The notes beneath the pieces were generated by a model. It saw nothing but the letters and a program-made list of their open reading frames with translations, was not told where the DNA came from and did not search any database. This document shows positions 34,828-41,660 of a stretch of 45,749 bases of DNA, in pieces. Source of the DNA: an uncultured Bacteroidota bacterium (lineage in GTDB: Bacteria > Bacteroidota > Bacteroidia > 2-12-FULL-35-15). The position numbers were made by a program, and so were the translations under genes. The number at the start of each line of letters is the position of its first letter. Positions within the stretch are counted from its first letter, which is position 1. Location: assembly GCA_903870175.1 (NCBI GenBank), contig CAIQBY010000260.1, forward strand, positions 1-45,749, read 5' to 3'.

Positions 34828-35766
34828 CTAAATCTTTAATTTCTGCCCAAGATGTAAAACGGAATTGGTACTTAATCCATTCTTTTGGCAAAGAACACTA
34901 ACTGAAGTACCATATTTACGGGCAATAATATATAACGAATCCCCTTGTTTCACCACATATACATTACCGGTTAATTTCCCTGCATTTTGGTTAACAACAT
35001 TTGTTTTTGAATTATAGTTTTTAGCCAATCCTTTGTTATAATTTTTAGCAGCATAGCTAAATGTTTTTTTACTCAGCATAAGAGTATCCGAAACTAATTT
35101 ATGCTCGTCAAAAGAAATAATGTCTGCAGGATTTATAGGTTGACCAAGATAACGAACTTCAAAATGCAAATGACTTCCATGCGACCATCCTGTATTGCCA
35201 CCCAATCCTATAATATCGCCTGCCGAAACTTCCTGGCCAACCTGTACATTCAATTTCGAAAGGTGGGCATAATAAGTTTCCAATCCATTGCTATGACGTA
35301 TTACTACTACATTGCCATAACTTTTACTTTTTTTAGCAATTCTTACTTTGCCATCAAAAGCAGCACCTACAGCATCTCCTGTTTGCAAATGAAGATCCAT
35401 CCCATAATGAAAATACCTGCGACAGCGCCCAAAAGGACAATTTATTTTTCCTAAAACCGGTGGAACATACCCGCAACTGTTTTTATCATTCAATACAATT
35501 GTTTTTATACTGTCCTTTAACGATTCAACTTTGAATTTAGTATAATGTATATTCTCAGTATCAAATTCGCCATAAATATCCGAAGCCGAATATTCACTAG
35601 CTGCCGAATCACTGAAAGTCAGTAAAACTTCTTTATTAAAATTATCGGGAACGGTATCTGTAGGATCTGGATTGGGAGATGTGTATACGAAAGTACTAAA
35701 TCCTGTTGTGGCAAATGCCACTTGCAGAAATGAAAAAAGAAGAAGTAAAGAAAAGGTCTTTTTCAT
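34828..35766 (-). CDS. M23 zinc endopeptidase with C-terminal LysM domain
   Basis: The 312 residues start with a signal peptide (MKKTFSLLLLFSFLQVAFAT). The M23 (lysostaphin-type) domain spans about 110-225: zinc ligands lie in FHYGMDLH near 122 (HxxxD) and in GSHLHFEVRY near 197 (HxH), with GLETYYAHLSKL between. A LysM peptidoglycan-binding domain ends the protein (VYVVKQGDSLYIIARKYG, NGLSTNSVLHLGQKLKI). It should cleave or bind peptidoglycan cross-links in the periplasm and act in cell-wall remodelling. It converges on the WG-repeat gene. Confidence 0.93.
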   Translation of the reverse strand: MKKTFSLLLLFSFLQVAFATTGFSTFVYTSPNPDPTDTVPDNFNKEVLLTFSDSAASEYSASDIYGEFDTENIHYTKFKVESLKDSIKTIVLNDKNSCGYVPPVLGKINCPFGRCRRYFHYGMDLHLQTGDAVGAAFDGKVRIAKKSKSYGNVVVIRHSNGLETYYAHLSKLNVQVGQEVSAGDIIGLGGNTGWSHGSHLHFEVRYLGQPINPADIISFDEHKLVSDTLMLSKKTFSYAAKNYNKGLAKNYNSKTNVVNQNAGKLTGNVYVVKQGDSLYIIARKYGTSVSVLCQKNGLSTNSVLHLGQKLKI

Positions 35767-35971
35767 TATTTAATTTAATACAACTATTACTATCTGAGTC
35801 CATCTTGTTTTTAAAGATGTGCAAATATGTAAAAATTATTTTAATATCCAACAGTTAATTTATGTTAACCCTTATTATTTTTATTTCTCAGAAAATTATC
35901 CTCCCTCAAAATTTAATTTCACCAAAATCTTCAGATATATCAAATTAATTACTCAATATTCAGAAAAACCT

Positions 35972-35979
35972 TATATTTG
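35972..35979 (+). promoter_or_regulatory. -7 box of the cold-shock gene
   Basis: TATATTTG matches TAnnTTTG, 31 bases before the ATG at 36011. The short AT-rich leader has no Shine-Dalgarno sequence. Confidence 0.5.
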
Positions 35980-36010
35980 TCGAACTATTAATTAATAAAT
36001 TCATAATATA

Positions 36011-36199
36011 ATGAAAACAGGTACAGTAAAGTTTTTTAACAATGCAAAAGGTTTTGGTTTTATCGCAAGTGATGATGGACAGGAATTGTTCGTTCATGTA
36101 ACTGGTATTGTTGACCAGATTCGCGATGGAGACAAAGTAACTTTTGATATTGCTGAAGGTAAAAAAGGATTAAACGCAGTGAATGTAAAAAAAGCATAA
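36011..36199 (+). CDS. Cold-shock domain protein (CspA family)
   Basis: The 62 residues form one cold-shock domain with both RNA-binding motifs: RNP1 KGFGFI near residue 14 and RNP2 LFVHVT near 27, after the start TGTVKFFNNA. Such proteins bind single-stranded RNA and DNA and melt mRNA structure. It is slightly shorter than the usual 65-70 residues, as is common in this phylum. It is a single-gene unit with its own -7 box and a bidirectional terminator. Confidence 0.95.
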   Translation: MKTGTVKFFNNAKGFGFIASDDGQELFVHVTGIVDQIRDGDKVTFDIAEGKKGLNAVNVKKA

Positions 36200-36221
36200 T
36201 TGTTATAGCTTATCCTTAAAA

Positions 36222-36253
36222 AAAATCCCGTCTTTGAAAAAAGACGGGATTTT
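36222..36253. terminator. Bidirectional terminator between csp and rne/rng
   Basis: A perfect 14-bp stem (AAAATCCCGTCTTT / AAAGACGGGATTTT) closed by a GAAA tetraloop, with T runs on both strands. It can end the csp transcript from the left and the rne/rng transcript from the right. Confidence 0.9.
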
Positions 36254-36263
36254 TTATTTAATA

Positions 36264-36302
36264 CCTGATGTTTAGAATTTAGATATTAGAATTTAGAATT
36301 TA
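36264..36302. repeat. Short dispersed AT repeat (TTTAGAATTTAG-type)
   Basis: Imperfect tandem copies of TTAGAATTTAGA/TATTAGAATT between csp and rng. The same word occurs at 39000-39032, 41465-41480 and 41630-41645, each beside a gene end. They look like dispersed simple-sequence repeats rather than regulatory sites. Confidence 0.5.
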
Positions 36303-36306
36303 AAAC

Positions 36307-37860
36307 CTATACCTTTATTTCATCATCATTTTTATTTAAGAAATGATATTCCAAAAAGTTGTATGACGAAACAGCTTTCACCTTCAAGGTTTTGCCGTAT
36401 TTTTTACTCCACTGTCTGCGTAGCGAATTAAATATTCCTCTTGTTATAAATGCCTCCAGATATGGATGAACACAAAGAGTTACACCCGATTCATTTTGTT
36501 CTTTTAATATATATCTAACATTGTTTTCTATTTCATCCATCAACAATATACTTGCCTGTATCTCACCGCTGCCGCCGCATGTAGGACATTTCTCTACAGT
36601 CACAATATTCATTTCAGGGCGCACACGCTGACGCGTAATCTGTATCAACCCGAATTTACTTGGTGGCAGAATATTATGCTTTGCCCTGTCCTTCGCCATT
36701 TCATCACGCATCCTTTCGTAAAGCATTTTACGATTATCAGCATTATGCAAGTCGATAAAATCAACAACTATAATACCGCCCATATCGCGCAATCGCAATT
36801 GGCGTGCTATTTCTACAGCTGCTTCCAGGTTTATTTCCAGCGCATTTGTTTCCTGATTGTTATCCGATTTTGCACGATTGCCGCTGTTCACGTCAATCAC
36901 GTGCATCGCCTCAGTATGCTCCACTATCAGGTAACCGCCACTTTTCATGGTTACAGTTTTTCCAAACAGCGCTTTTATTTGTCTGTCAATCCCGAAATTA
37001 TCAAAGATGGGAACAGTCCCTTTATATAGTTTTAGTATTTTCTCTTTATCAGGCGCAATAGTTTGCAAATACGTTTTTGTTTCTTCATACAATTCAGCAT
37101 CATTTATATGAATACTGTTAAAGCTCGCATTCAATAAATCACGAAGTATGGCAGATGTTCTGTCAATTTCACCAAGTACTTTTTGCGGAGGTTGTGCAGT
37201 TTTTAATGCCTGATAACATTTTTCCCATTTCGCCACCAAATCATTCAAGTCAGCATCAAGGTCAGCTACCGATTTTCCTTCAGCAACAGTTCTTATAATA
37301 ACTCCGAAATTTTTTGGCTTTATGCTCGCAAGCAATCTTTTTAATCGCGTTTTCTCTTCGTTGGTTTTTATTTTTTGCGATACAGAAATCTTGTCCGAAA
37401 AAGGAATCAGAACAATATATCTTCCTGCCAGCGAAATTTCTGTTGTAATTCTCGGACCCTTTGTAGAAATCGGTTCCTTCGCTATCTGAATAAGAAGCTG
37501 TTGATTTGCATTTATTACAGTTCCTATTTTCCCGTCTTTCGGTATATCATTTTCCAGTTTAAAATACATCAGGTTCGATGTAGTTTGTTTTTCTGTCTGA
37601 ACAAGTTTTGTGTACTTGCTAAACGAGTTGGCTTGCGGACCTAAGTCCAGATAATGCAAGAATGCGTCTTTTTCGTATCCCACATCCACAAAGGCGGCAT
37701 TCAATCCGGGCATCACTTTTTTTACCCGTCCAAGATATATGTCGCCAACCGAAAAATTATTGTTGCTCTTCTCACGATTAAGTTCTACTAATCGTTTATC
37801 ATTCAATAAAGCAATAACAACTTCGGAGGGAGTGGAATCAATGATTAATTCGTTGTTCAC
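36307..37860 (-). CDS. rng: Ribonuclease E/G family endoribonuclease
   Basis: The 517 residues match RNase G in length. They show an N-terminal S1-like region (VGDIYLGRVKKVMPGLNAAFVDVG, YEKDAFLHYLDL) and the catalytic Mg site with Asp in EAMHVIDVNSGN near 318 and in GIIVVDFIDLHN near 360. The Zn-link motif CPTCGGSGE near 427 joins protomers. There is no long RNase E-type C-terminal scaffold. It cleaves AU-rich single-stranded RNA in rRNA maturation and mRNA decay. It ends a minus-strand block containing HU, a TPR protein and the tiny AURKAIP1-like protein, an order I associate with other Bacteroidota. Confidence 0.93.
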   Translation of the reverse strand: MNNELIIDSTPSEVVIALLNDKRLVELNREKSNNNFSVGDIYLGRVKKVMPGLNAAFVDVGYEKDAFLHYLDLGPQANSFSKYTKLVQTEKQTTSNLMYFKLENDIPKDGKIGTVINANQQLLIQIAKEPISTKGPRITTEISLAGRYIVLIPFSDKISVSQKIKTNEEKTRLKRLLASIKPKNFGVIIRTVAEGKSVADLDADLNDLVAKWEKCYQALKTAQPPQKVLGEIDRTSAILRDLLNASFNSIHINDAELYEETKTYLQTIAPDKEKILKLYKGTVPIFDNFGIDRQIKALFGKTVTMKSGGYLIVEHTEAMHVIDVNSGNRAKSDNNQETNALEINLEAAVEIARQLRLRDMGGIIVVDFIDLHNADNRKMLYERMRDEMAKDRAKHNILPPSKFGLIQITRQRVRPEMNIVTVEKCPTCGGSGEIQASILLMDEIENNVRYILKEQNESGVTLCVHPYLEAFITRGIFNSLRRQWSKKYGKTLKVKAVSSYNFLEYHFLNKNDDEIKV

Positions 37861-37992
37861 TCTAAAATGTTTTAAATAAATACAATTATCCCATCTCTCG
37901 CTTTCGGAGCAGCAGGATAAATTCTAATGTTTTTTTAACAGGGCTAATTCCGGAAATGTACCGGAACGAAGATAAACTTAAGTGCGTAAATA

Positions 37993-38018
37993 AACAGAAT
38001 GGGAAATCCCATCCTGTT
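37993..38018 (-). terminator. Hairpin after the AURKAIP1-like gene
   Basis: Imperfect inverted repeat AACAG-ATGGGA / TCCCAT-CTGTT with one mismatch and a very small loop. On the minus strand it is followed by TATTTACG, a weak T tract, so it may attenuate rather than fully end transcription before rne/rng. Confidence 0.45.
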
Positions 38019-38064
38019 ATAATAATGCTACAAACGCAATTAAAACTAACAGCTTATTCAGCTA

Positions 38065-38154
38065 TTATTTTTTCTTATGTCTATTTTTCCTCAAACGTTT
38101 TTTACGTTTGTGAGTAGCCATTTTATGTCTTTTTCTTTTTTTACCGCTTGGCAT
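38065..38154 (-). CDS. AURKAIP1/COX24-domain tiny basic protein (ribosome-associated)
   Basis: A 29-codon gene below most ORF cut-offs: MPSGKKRKRHKMATHKRKKR followed by LRKNRHKKK, almost entirely Lys, Arg and His. This is the conserved Bacteroidota protein annotated with the AURKAIP1/COX24 domain, related to a mitochondrial small-subunit ribosomal protein. It is expected to bind rRNA in the small subunit. It lies 12 bases downstream of the TPR gene and upstream of rne/rng on the same strand. That placement fits a ribosome/RNA-processing operon. Confidence 0.9.
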   Translation of the reverse strand: MPSGKKRKRHKMATHKRKKRLRKNRHKKK

Positions 38155-38166
38155 AACTAATGGTTT

Positions 38167-38997
38167 TTAATTTGTTTTTAATTTATTTATATAATCTCTC
38201 GTTTCTTTCTTTACCGATTCATCGTCCACCAACGAATAATATTTCTCAAGGCTCTCAATCGCTTTCGCTTTATCACCTTTTTGCTGATACGCATCCGATA
38301 GATGCAGATAAGCATCAATAAAATCAGGCTTCAGCACCAACACCTTTTCAAATCTTCTTATTGCCCTGTCCCATTGCCCTGATTTCTCACTGAAAAAAGC
38401 GAAGTTCAATTGCAGATTCACATTGTTCGAATCCGTTTTTTCCGCCTCTCTCAACAGCCCGATTCCTTTCATCGGTTCCGGACTACCTTCCACATAGCAA
38501 GCACCTAAATTAATTTTAGCCTCCATGTTTTTCGGATTCAGTTCCAGTGTTTTTTCATAACACTCAATCGCCTTCCCGTATATCAGCCCCTTGTCACCTT
38601 CAGCAGCCAGTCGTGCAGCACCAAAAAACCGGTTGCCCGCCTCATACCAGTTCTGCTCATTTGGCGAAGCCATCGCAGCCTGCTCAAAATAATAAGCAGC
38701 CACAGCAGGCTGTCGCAAAGTATCCCATTGATTAATGATATTCTCAAAAGCAGTCTTTTTATCCGGCGAACTTTTCACAGCTTCCTCCATCATCTCCACT
38801 TCTTTTTTCTGAGAAGCAGACAGCTTAGCTTTCGCATTTTCAATCAACGTCAATATCCCTGCACTATTCGGTGTCGAATGTTCCGACATTTTCGCCTCCT
38901 CCTTTTTAGGAATCGTAGTGTTGGTAAATAATAAAAGAACGATTAATACTATCGAGCCTGCAATTACCCCTATTTGTGTTTTAGTCACAGCGCCCAT
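38167..38997 (-). CDS. Membrane-anchored tetratricopeptide repeat protein
   Basis: The 276 residues have an N-terminal membrane anchor (TQIGVIAGSIVLIVLLLF, about residues 6-23) followed by TPR repeats. YGKAIECYEKTLELNPKN, AIRRFEKVLVLKPDFIDAYL and KAIESLEKYYSLVDDE are recognisable 34-residue units in the C-terminal half. It is probably anchored in the inner membrane with its TPR part in the periplasm, acting as a protein-protein scaffold. It sits 51 bases downstream of the HU gene, and the tiny ribosomal-type gene follows it, so all are probably co-transcribed. Confidence 0.85.
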   Translation of the reverse strand: MGAVTKTQIGVIAGSIVLIVLLLFTNTTIPKKEEAKMSEHSTPNSAGILTLIENAKAKLSASQKKEVEMMEEAVKSSPDKKTAFENIINQWDTLRQPAVAAYYFEQAAMASPNEQNWYEAGNRFFGAARLAAEGDKGLIYGKAIECYEKTLELNPKNMEAKINLGACYVEGSPEPMKGIGLLREAEKTDSNNVNLQLNFAFFSEKSGQWDRAIRRFEKVLVLKPDFIDAYLHLSDAYQQKGDKAKAIESLEKYYSLVDDESVKKETRDYINKLKTN

Positions 38998-39048
38998 TCA
39001 ATTTAGAATTTAGAAATTAGTATTTAGAATTTCCATTCTAAAACTTAA

Positions 39049-39366
39049 TTACTTTGTTTTAGCTTTTCTTTCTTTCTTAACCTTCTTAACCGATTTCTTC
39101 ATGTTATTCGAAAACGTTTTAGCAGCCTTAAAAGCAGCAATATTATGAGCCGGAATAAGAACAGTAGTTTTCGCTGTTATATTTCTACCCAATTTCTCAG
39201 CACGTCTTTTAACCACAAATGTTCCAAAACCTCTCAAATATACGCTTTCACCGTTTATCATCGATTCCTTCACTGTTTTCATAAATGCTTCAACAGTTGC
39301 CATTACCACTACTTTTTCTACTCCTGTGTTTTTTGCAATTTCGTTTACAATTCCTGCTTTTGTCAT
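39049..39366 (-). CDS. HU-family DNA-binding protein with basic C-terminal tail
   Basis: The 105 residues comprise a standard HU/IHF body of about 90 residues (TKAGIVNEIAKNTGVEK, then VYLRGFGTFVVKRRAEKLGRN and the conserved AFKAAKTF) plus a Lys-rich tail (KKSVKKVKKERKAKTK) that resembles histone-H1-like extensions. It bends and packages DNA. It heads the HU-TPR-AURKAIP1-rng block. In many relatives an HU gene is next to mutY; here the two are separated by a 2.3-kb accessory segment. A TATATTTG promoter box is at 39424-39431. Confidence 0.92.
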   Translation of the reverse strand: MTKAGIVNEIAKNTGVEKVVVMATVEAFMKTVKESMINGESVYLRGFGTFVVKRRAEKLGRNITAKTTVLIPAHNIAAFKAAKTFSNNMKKSVKKVKKERKAKTK

Positions 39367-39423
39367 ACTCTATTAATTATTTTAAAATCAACTATTTATT
39401 TACTTTATTTTTATTTTGGGGTG

Positions 39424-39431
39424 CAAATATA
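39424..39431 (-). promoter_or_regulatory. -7 box of the HU gene block
   Basis: The minus strand reads TATATTTG, matching TAnnTTTG, 58 bases before the ATG at 39366. Confidence 0.45.
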
Positions 39432-39504
39432 GTATTTTATTGCATTCAGAAAACTTTTATTTTACTTTTCCCCGTGATAATCGATTAATAATTAATATTT
39501 TCTT

Positions 39505-39621
39505 ATCACTCCTTCACAAGTTTCATCACCCTCGTCTCTCTCTGCTTATCGTAGGAATCCGTTATTACAGAAACAAAATAAATGCCCGGCGCATTATCAA
39601 GAGTAATATTTATTTCCCTGG
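39505..39621 (-). pseudogene. Remnant of a T9SS type A sorting domain
   Basis: The minus strand encodes about 38 residues (LTREINITLDNAPGIYFVSV then ITDSYDKQRETRVMKLVKE and a stop at 39505). This is the characteristic last part of a type A sorting domain (N-x-PGIYFVSV, a charged turn, then a basic V-M-K-L-V end). A stop codon in the same frame lies just upstream, and the stop of the DUF3575-like gene abuts it at 39622. No start or signal peptide exists. It looks like the tail of a larger secreted-protein gene truncated by a rearrangement. Confidence 0.75.
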
Positions 39622-40269
39622 TTAAAATTTATATCCAATATTTATTGCAAACCTGCCGTCTAAATTCCATGATGGGATAAAATCTCCATTGTTAATATAA
39701 GTGCTGTTGGATTTTGTTGTTAAGATTTTCAACTCTCTCTCTCCGCCTAAACCAATTAGGAAATCAAGTACAAACCTATTTTTTATACAATATTGAAAGC
39801 CTGTAATAGCACCTAAAGAGAATGAATAAAAATAATAATAATCAGTATTTGTTGGATAGAAAACACCATCATGCCAAACATTCCCTTTCGCTGCTTCATA
39901 CATAAAAGTAATATAAGATCCTACATATGGGCCTGAACAAACTTTCCTTTTCAAAATAAAAAATTTGTATTCAGGAATAATAAGTGTTCTTTTACTTTCG
40001 AGAGAAGCACTAGAAAAGTAAATATTCGGTTCTTCATATTTATAATATAGATAAATACCAGTTAATTGAATACTCTGCCTTTTTCCAATTGTTTTTTCTA
40101 TGGTTAAAGATGCTTGTTTTTCAGTATATTTTGATGTCAAAGCAAGTACAGGCAATAGTATATCCGTTTTCACAATCAACCCAATTGGTTTTCTTTTGAT
40201 GGAATCCTGTCCTTCCATTTTTCCAAAGAAACAAAAACAAAACAATACAATAAACAAATGCCTTTTCAT
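39622..40269 (-). CDS. DUF3575-like outer-membrane beta-barrel protein (paralogue 2)
   Basis: The protein has 215 residues from the start chosen here, MKRHLFIVLFCFCFFGKMEG, a signal peptide. An upstream ATG at 40290 would sit on the predicted -7 box at 40292-40299, so it is unlikely to be used. The rest matches the paralogue at 25129-25797 (GLIVKTDILLPVLAL, PEYKFFILKRKVCSGPYVG, LDGRFAINIGYKF), with a different central loop. It is an 8-strand-type barrel of unknown role. It lies between the T9SS remnant and the terminator of the array C unit. Confidence 0.75.
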   Translation of the reverse strand: MKRHLFIVLFCFCFFGKMEGQDSIKRKPIGLIVKTDILLPVLALTSKYTEKQASLTIEKTIGKRQSIQLTGIYLYYKYEEPNIYFSSASLESKRTLIIPEYKFFILKRKVCSGPYVGSYITFMYEAAKGNVWHDGVFYPTNTDYYYFYSFSLGAITGFQYCIKNRFVLDFLIGLGGERELKILTTKSNSTYINNGDFIPSWNLDGRFAINIGYKF

Positions 40270-40291
40270 TCCTTCAATTTTAAATTCCAAA

Positions 40292-40299
40292 CAAAGTTA
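40292..40299 (-). promoter_or_regulatory. -7 box that fixes the start of DUF3575 paralogue 2
   Basis: The minus strand reads TAACTTTG, matching TAnnTTTG. It lies 22 bases before the ATG at 40269 and directly against the alternative ATG at 40290, which favours 40269. Confidence 0.45.
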
Positions 40300-40328
40300 A
40301 TATTTAATCCATCTATTCTTCCAAAAAC

Positions 40329-40364
40329 AAAGAATCCCGTTCTTTTTCAATAACGGGATTCTTT
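40329..40364 (-). terminator. Terminator directly abutting array C
   Basis: A perfect 13-bp stem (AAAGAATCCCGTT / AACGGGATTCTTT) with a 10-base loop; on the minus strand it is followed by GTTTTTGG. The first array C copy begins at 40365, the very next base, so a transcript of 40502-41440 would carry the whole array as its 3' untranslated region. Confidence 0.8.
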
Positions 40365-40511
40365 AAGGTAATGTCGAAGATTTTTGTGGTAAAAACTTAA
40401 ATTTCTGTGGTAATCTTCAAAAATTCCGTGGTAAAAACTTCATTTTTTGTGGTAGAATTTTAAAATTCTTTGGTAAAAACATAGTTTTTCTTCATCAAAA
40501 CTTAGTTATTC
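40365..40511. repeat. Array C: degenerate tandem repeat with exact 21-bp period
   Basis: Copies begin at 40365, 40386, 40407, 40428, 40449, 40470 and 40491, all exactly 21 bp apart. The core is GTGGTA, usually GTGGTAAAAACTT, followed by a T-rich end (TTTCT, TTTTT). Odd full copies (40386, 40428, 40470) share TGGTAAAAAC while even ones (40407, 40449) have GTGGTAATC or GTGGTAGAA, a 42-bp alternation. The last copy overlaps the stop codon of the gene at 40502. The core differs completely from those of arrays A and B, but period and layout are the same. Confidence 0.9.
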
Positions 40512-41440
40512 ATATAACTCATTTGGCAAGTTACTGTTAAACTTGGGTTATTAATTGTCATTGTCGTATAACCTTTTTCAACTTGCCAGTGGTCGCCTGC
40601 AACAATAACGATAGGTGTTCCGGTTCCTTTTGCACCTTTGGTAATTGTAAGCGGCACGGTTCCTGTATTTTGAATAATGCTTCCGGCAACTACAGAATAT
40701 AATATTTTGGTGCCGCCCATTTTAAATTTGGCAATAGTTAATTTAGCACCTTTTGGAGTACTGTCAATCACAAATCCCCAATCGCCACCACTTTTTGGTG
40801 TAAGCGGAAACTGTGAAACAATAAATCCGCCTGTGCCACGCAAATCTTCAAATACAGGTGCTATTGCTGCATCGCGTTTTTCGCAAAGCGATTTACTCTG
40901 TTTTTCGGCAGCCAAAAAGTCAGTATTGTTTTGCTTAATATCAGTCAATGCATCAAGGTTAGCTGCCAAATCAATTTTGTTTTGAGATAAAAAAGTAGCG
41001 GTAATAGCCCTTGTGCCTGCCGGTAACGAATTATTGTAATTAATCAATTCAGCAATTGCTGCGCAAATTTCAGCTCTGTCGGTAGGGTACACAATTTTAT
41101 TGCCTTCCACCTTTATGCCATAGTCGCCAAGCGTTTTCACTGTTTTGGCATAAAACTTTTTAAGCATCTGCACCATTAATTTATGATCTTTAAATACAGG
41201 ATTTAACCCTACTTCGCACAGTTCGAGCAGCTTTTTAGAGTTTTTGGTAGATGCATCAAACTGAGTGTTTAATTTAACTGCCTCAATTACTGCTGTTGCA
41301 TTTATACCCATATCAATCTTTTGCTGAGCGAAGTAAGGAATAAGGATGCTGCCGGCGCCGTCTTTCGTGTTTTTGTCATTCGTGTTTGTGAACAAAGTTA
41401 CTTTGCCCTCAAATGTAATCGGTAATACAATTCTTGCCAT
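40502..41440 (-). CDS. Unknown two-part protein associated with array C
   Basis: The 312 residues have no signal peptide or membrane segment. Residues about 30-190 look all-helical (AAVIEAVKLNTQFDASTKNS, KFYAKTVKTLGDYGIKV, ALTDIKQNNTDFLAAEKQSK). The last 110 are beta-rich (GDWGFVIDSTPKGAKLTIAK, IQNTGTVPLTITKGAKGTG, VIVAGDHWQVEKGYTTMTI) and suggest a beta-sandwich or Ig-like end. There is no catalytic motif. I do not recognise a named family. It is a single-gene minus-strand unit with a terminator-like hairpin in its upstream region, array C immediately after the stop codon and then a terminator. It occupies an accessory segment between HU and mutY. Confidence 0.75.
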   Translation of the reverse strand: MARIVLPITFEGKVTLFTNTNDKNTKDGAGSILIPYFAQQKIDMGINATAVIEAVKLNTQFDASTKNSKKLLELCEVGLNPVFKDHKLMVQMLKKFYAKTVKTLGDYGIKVEGNKIVYPTDRAEICAAIAELINYNNSLPAGTRAITATFLSQNKIDLAANLDALTDIKQNNTDFLAAEKQSKSLCEKRDAAIAPVFEDLRGTGGFIVSQFPLTPKSGGDWGFVIDSTPKGAKLTIAKFKMGGTKILYSVVAGSIIQNTGTVPLTITKGAKGTGTPIVIVAGDHWQVEKGYTTMTINNPSLTVTCQMSYMNN

Positions 41441-41508
41441 GATTTTTTTGATTTAGTGTTTAATTATTAGAATTTAAAATTTATTTTATTAAAGTTTGGG
41501 CAATAAAA

Positions 41509-41539
41509 AAGCCACCTAACCTTCGGGTACAGGCGGCTT
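41509..41539 (-). terminator. Terminator-like hairpin upstream of the array C gene
   Basis: Arms AAGCCACCT and AGGCGGCTT with an inner ACC/GGT helix and a 4-base loop; on the minus strand it is followed by TTTTTTATTG. It lies before, not after, the minus-strand CDS starting at 41440. It may end a short upstream RNA or act as an attenuator for that gene. Confidence 0.65.
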
Positions 41540-41578
41540 ACAGCTACTTATGTTTTCTTTTGATTACTCCATTCAACT

Positions 41579-41603
41579 ATTTAGTACGCCGAAATTACTA
41601 AAT
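41579..41603. promoter_or_regulatory. Dyad ATTTAGTA-N9-TACTAAAT between mutY and the array C gene
   Basis: A perfect 8-bp inverted repeat with a 9-base centre. A further TTACTAA lies 20 bases from the right arm, at 41615. It may be an operator or part of a small structured RNA that ends at the hairpin at 41509-41539. Confidence 0.35.
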
Positions 41604-41660
41604 AATGGCCGCATTTACTAATTTATAAAATATTAGAATTTAAAAACTGATATTTGCCCG

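Noticed and set aside
40270-40290. Upstream ATG at 40290 as start of the DUF3575 paralogue
   Set aside because: The predicted -7 box at 40292-40299 would place transcription start at or after this ATG, and the next methionine gives a cleaner signal peptide.
40365-40511. Array C or B as a CRISPR array
   Set aside because: The repeats are degenerate, the period is 21 bp with no unique spacers of 30 or more bases, and there are no cas genes in the window.
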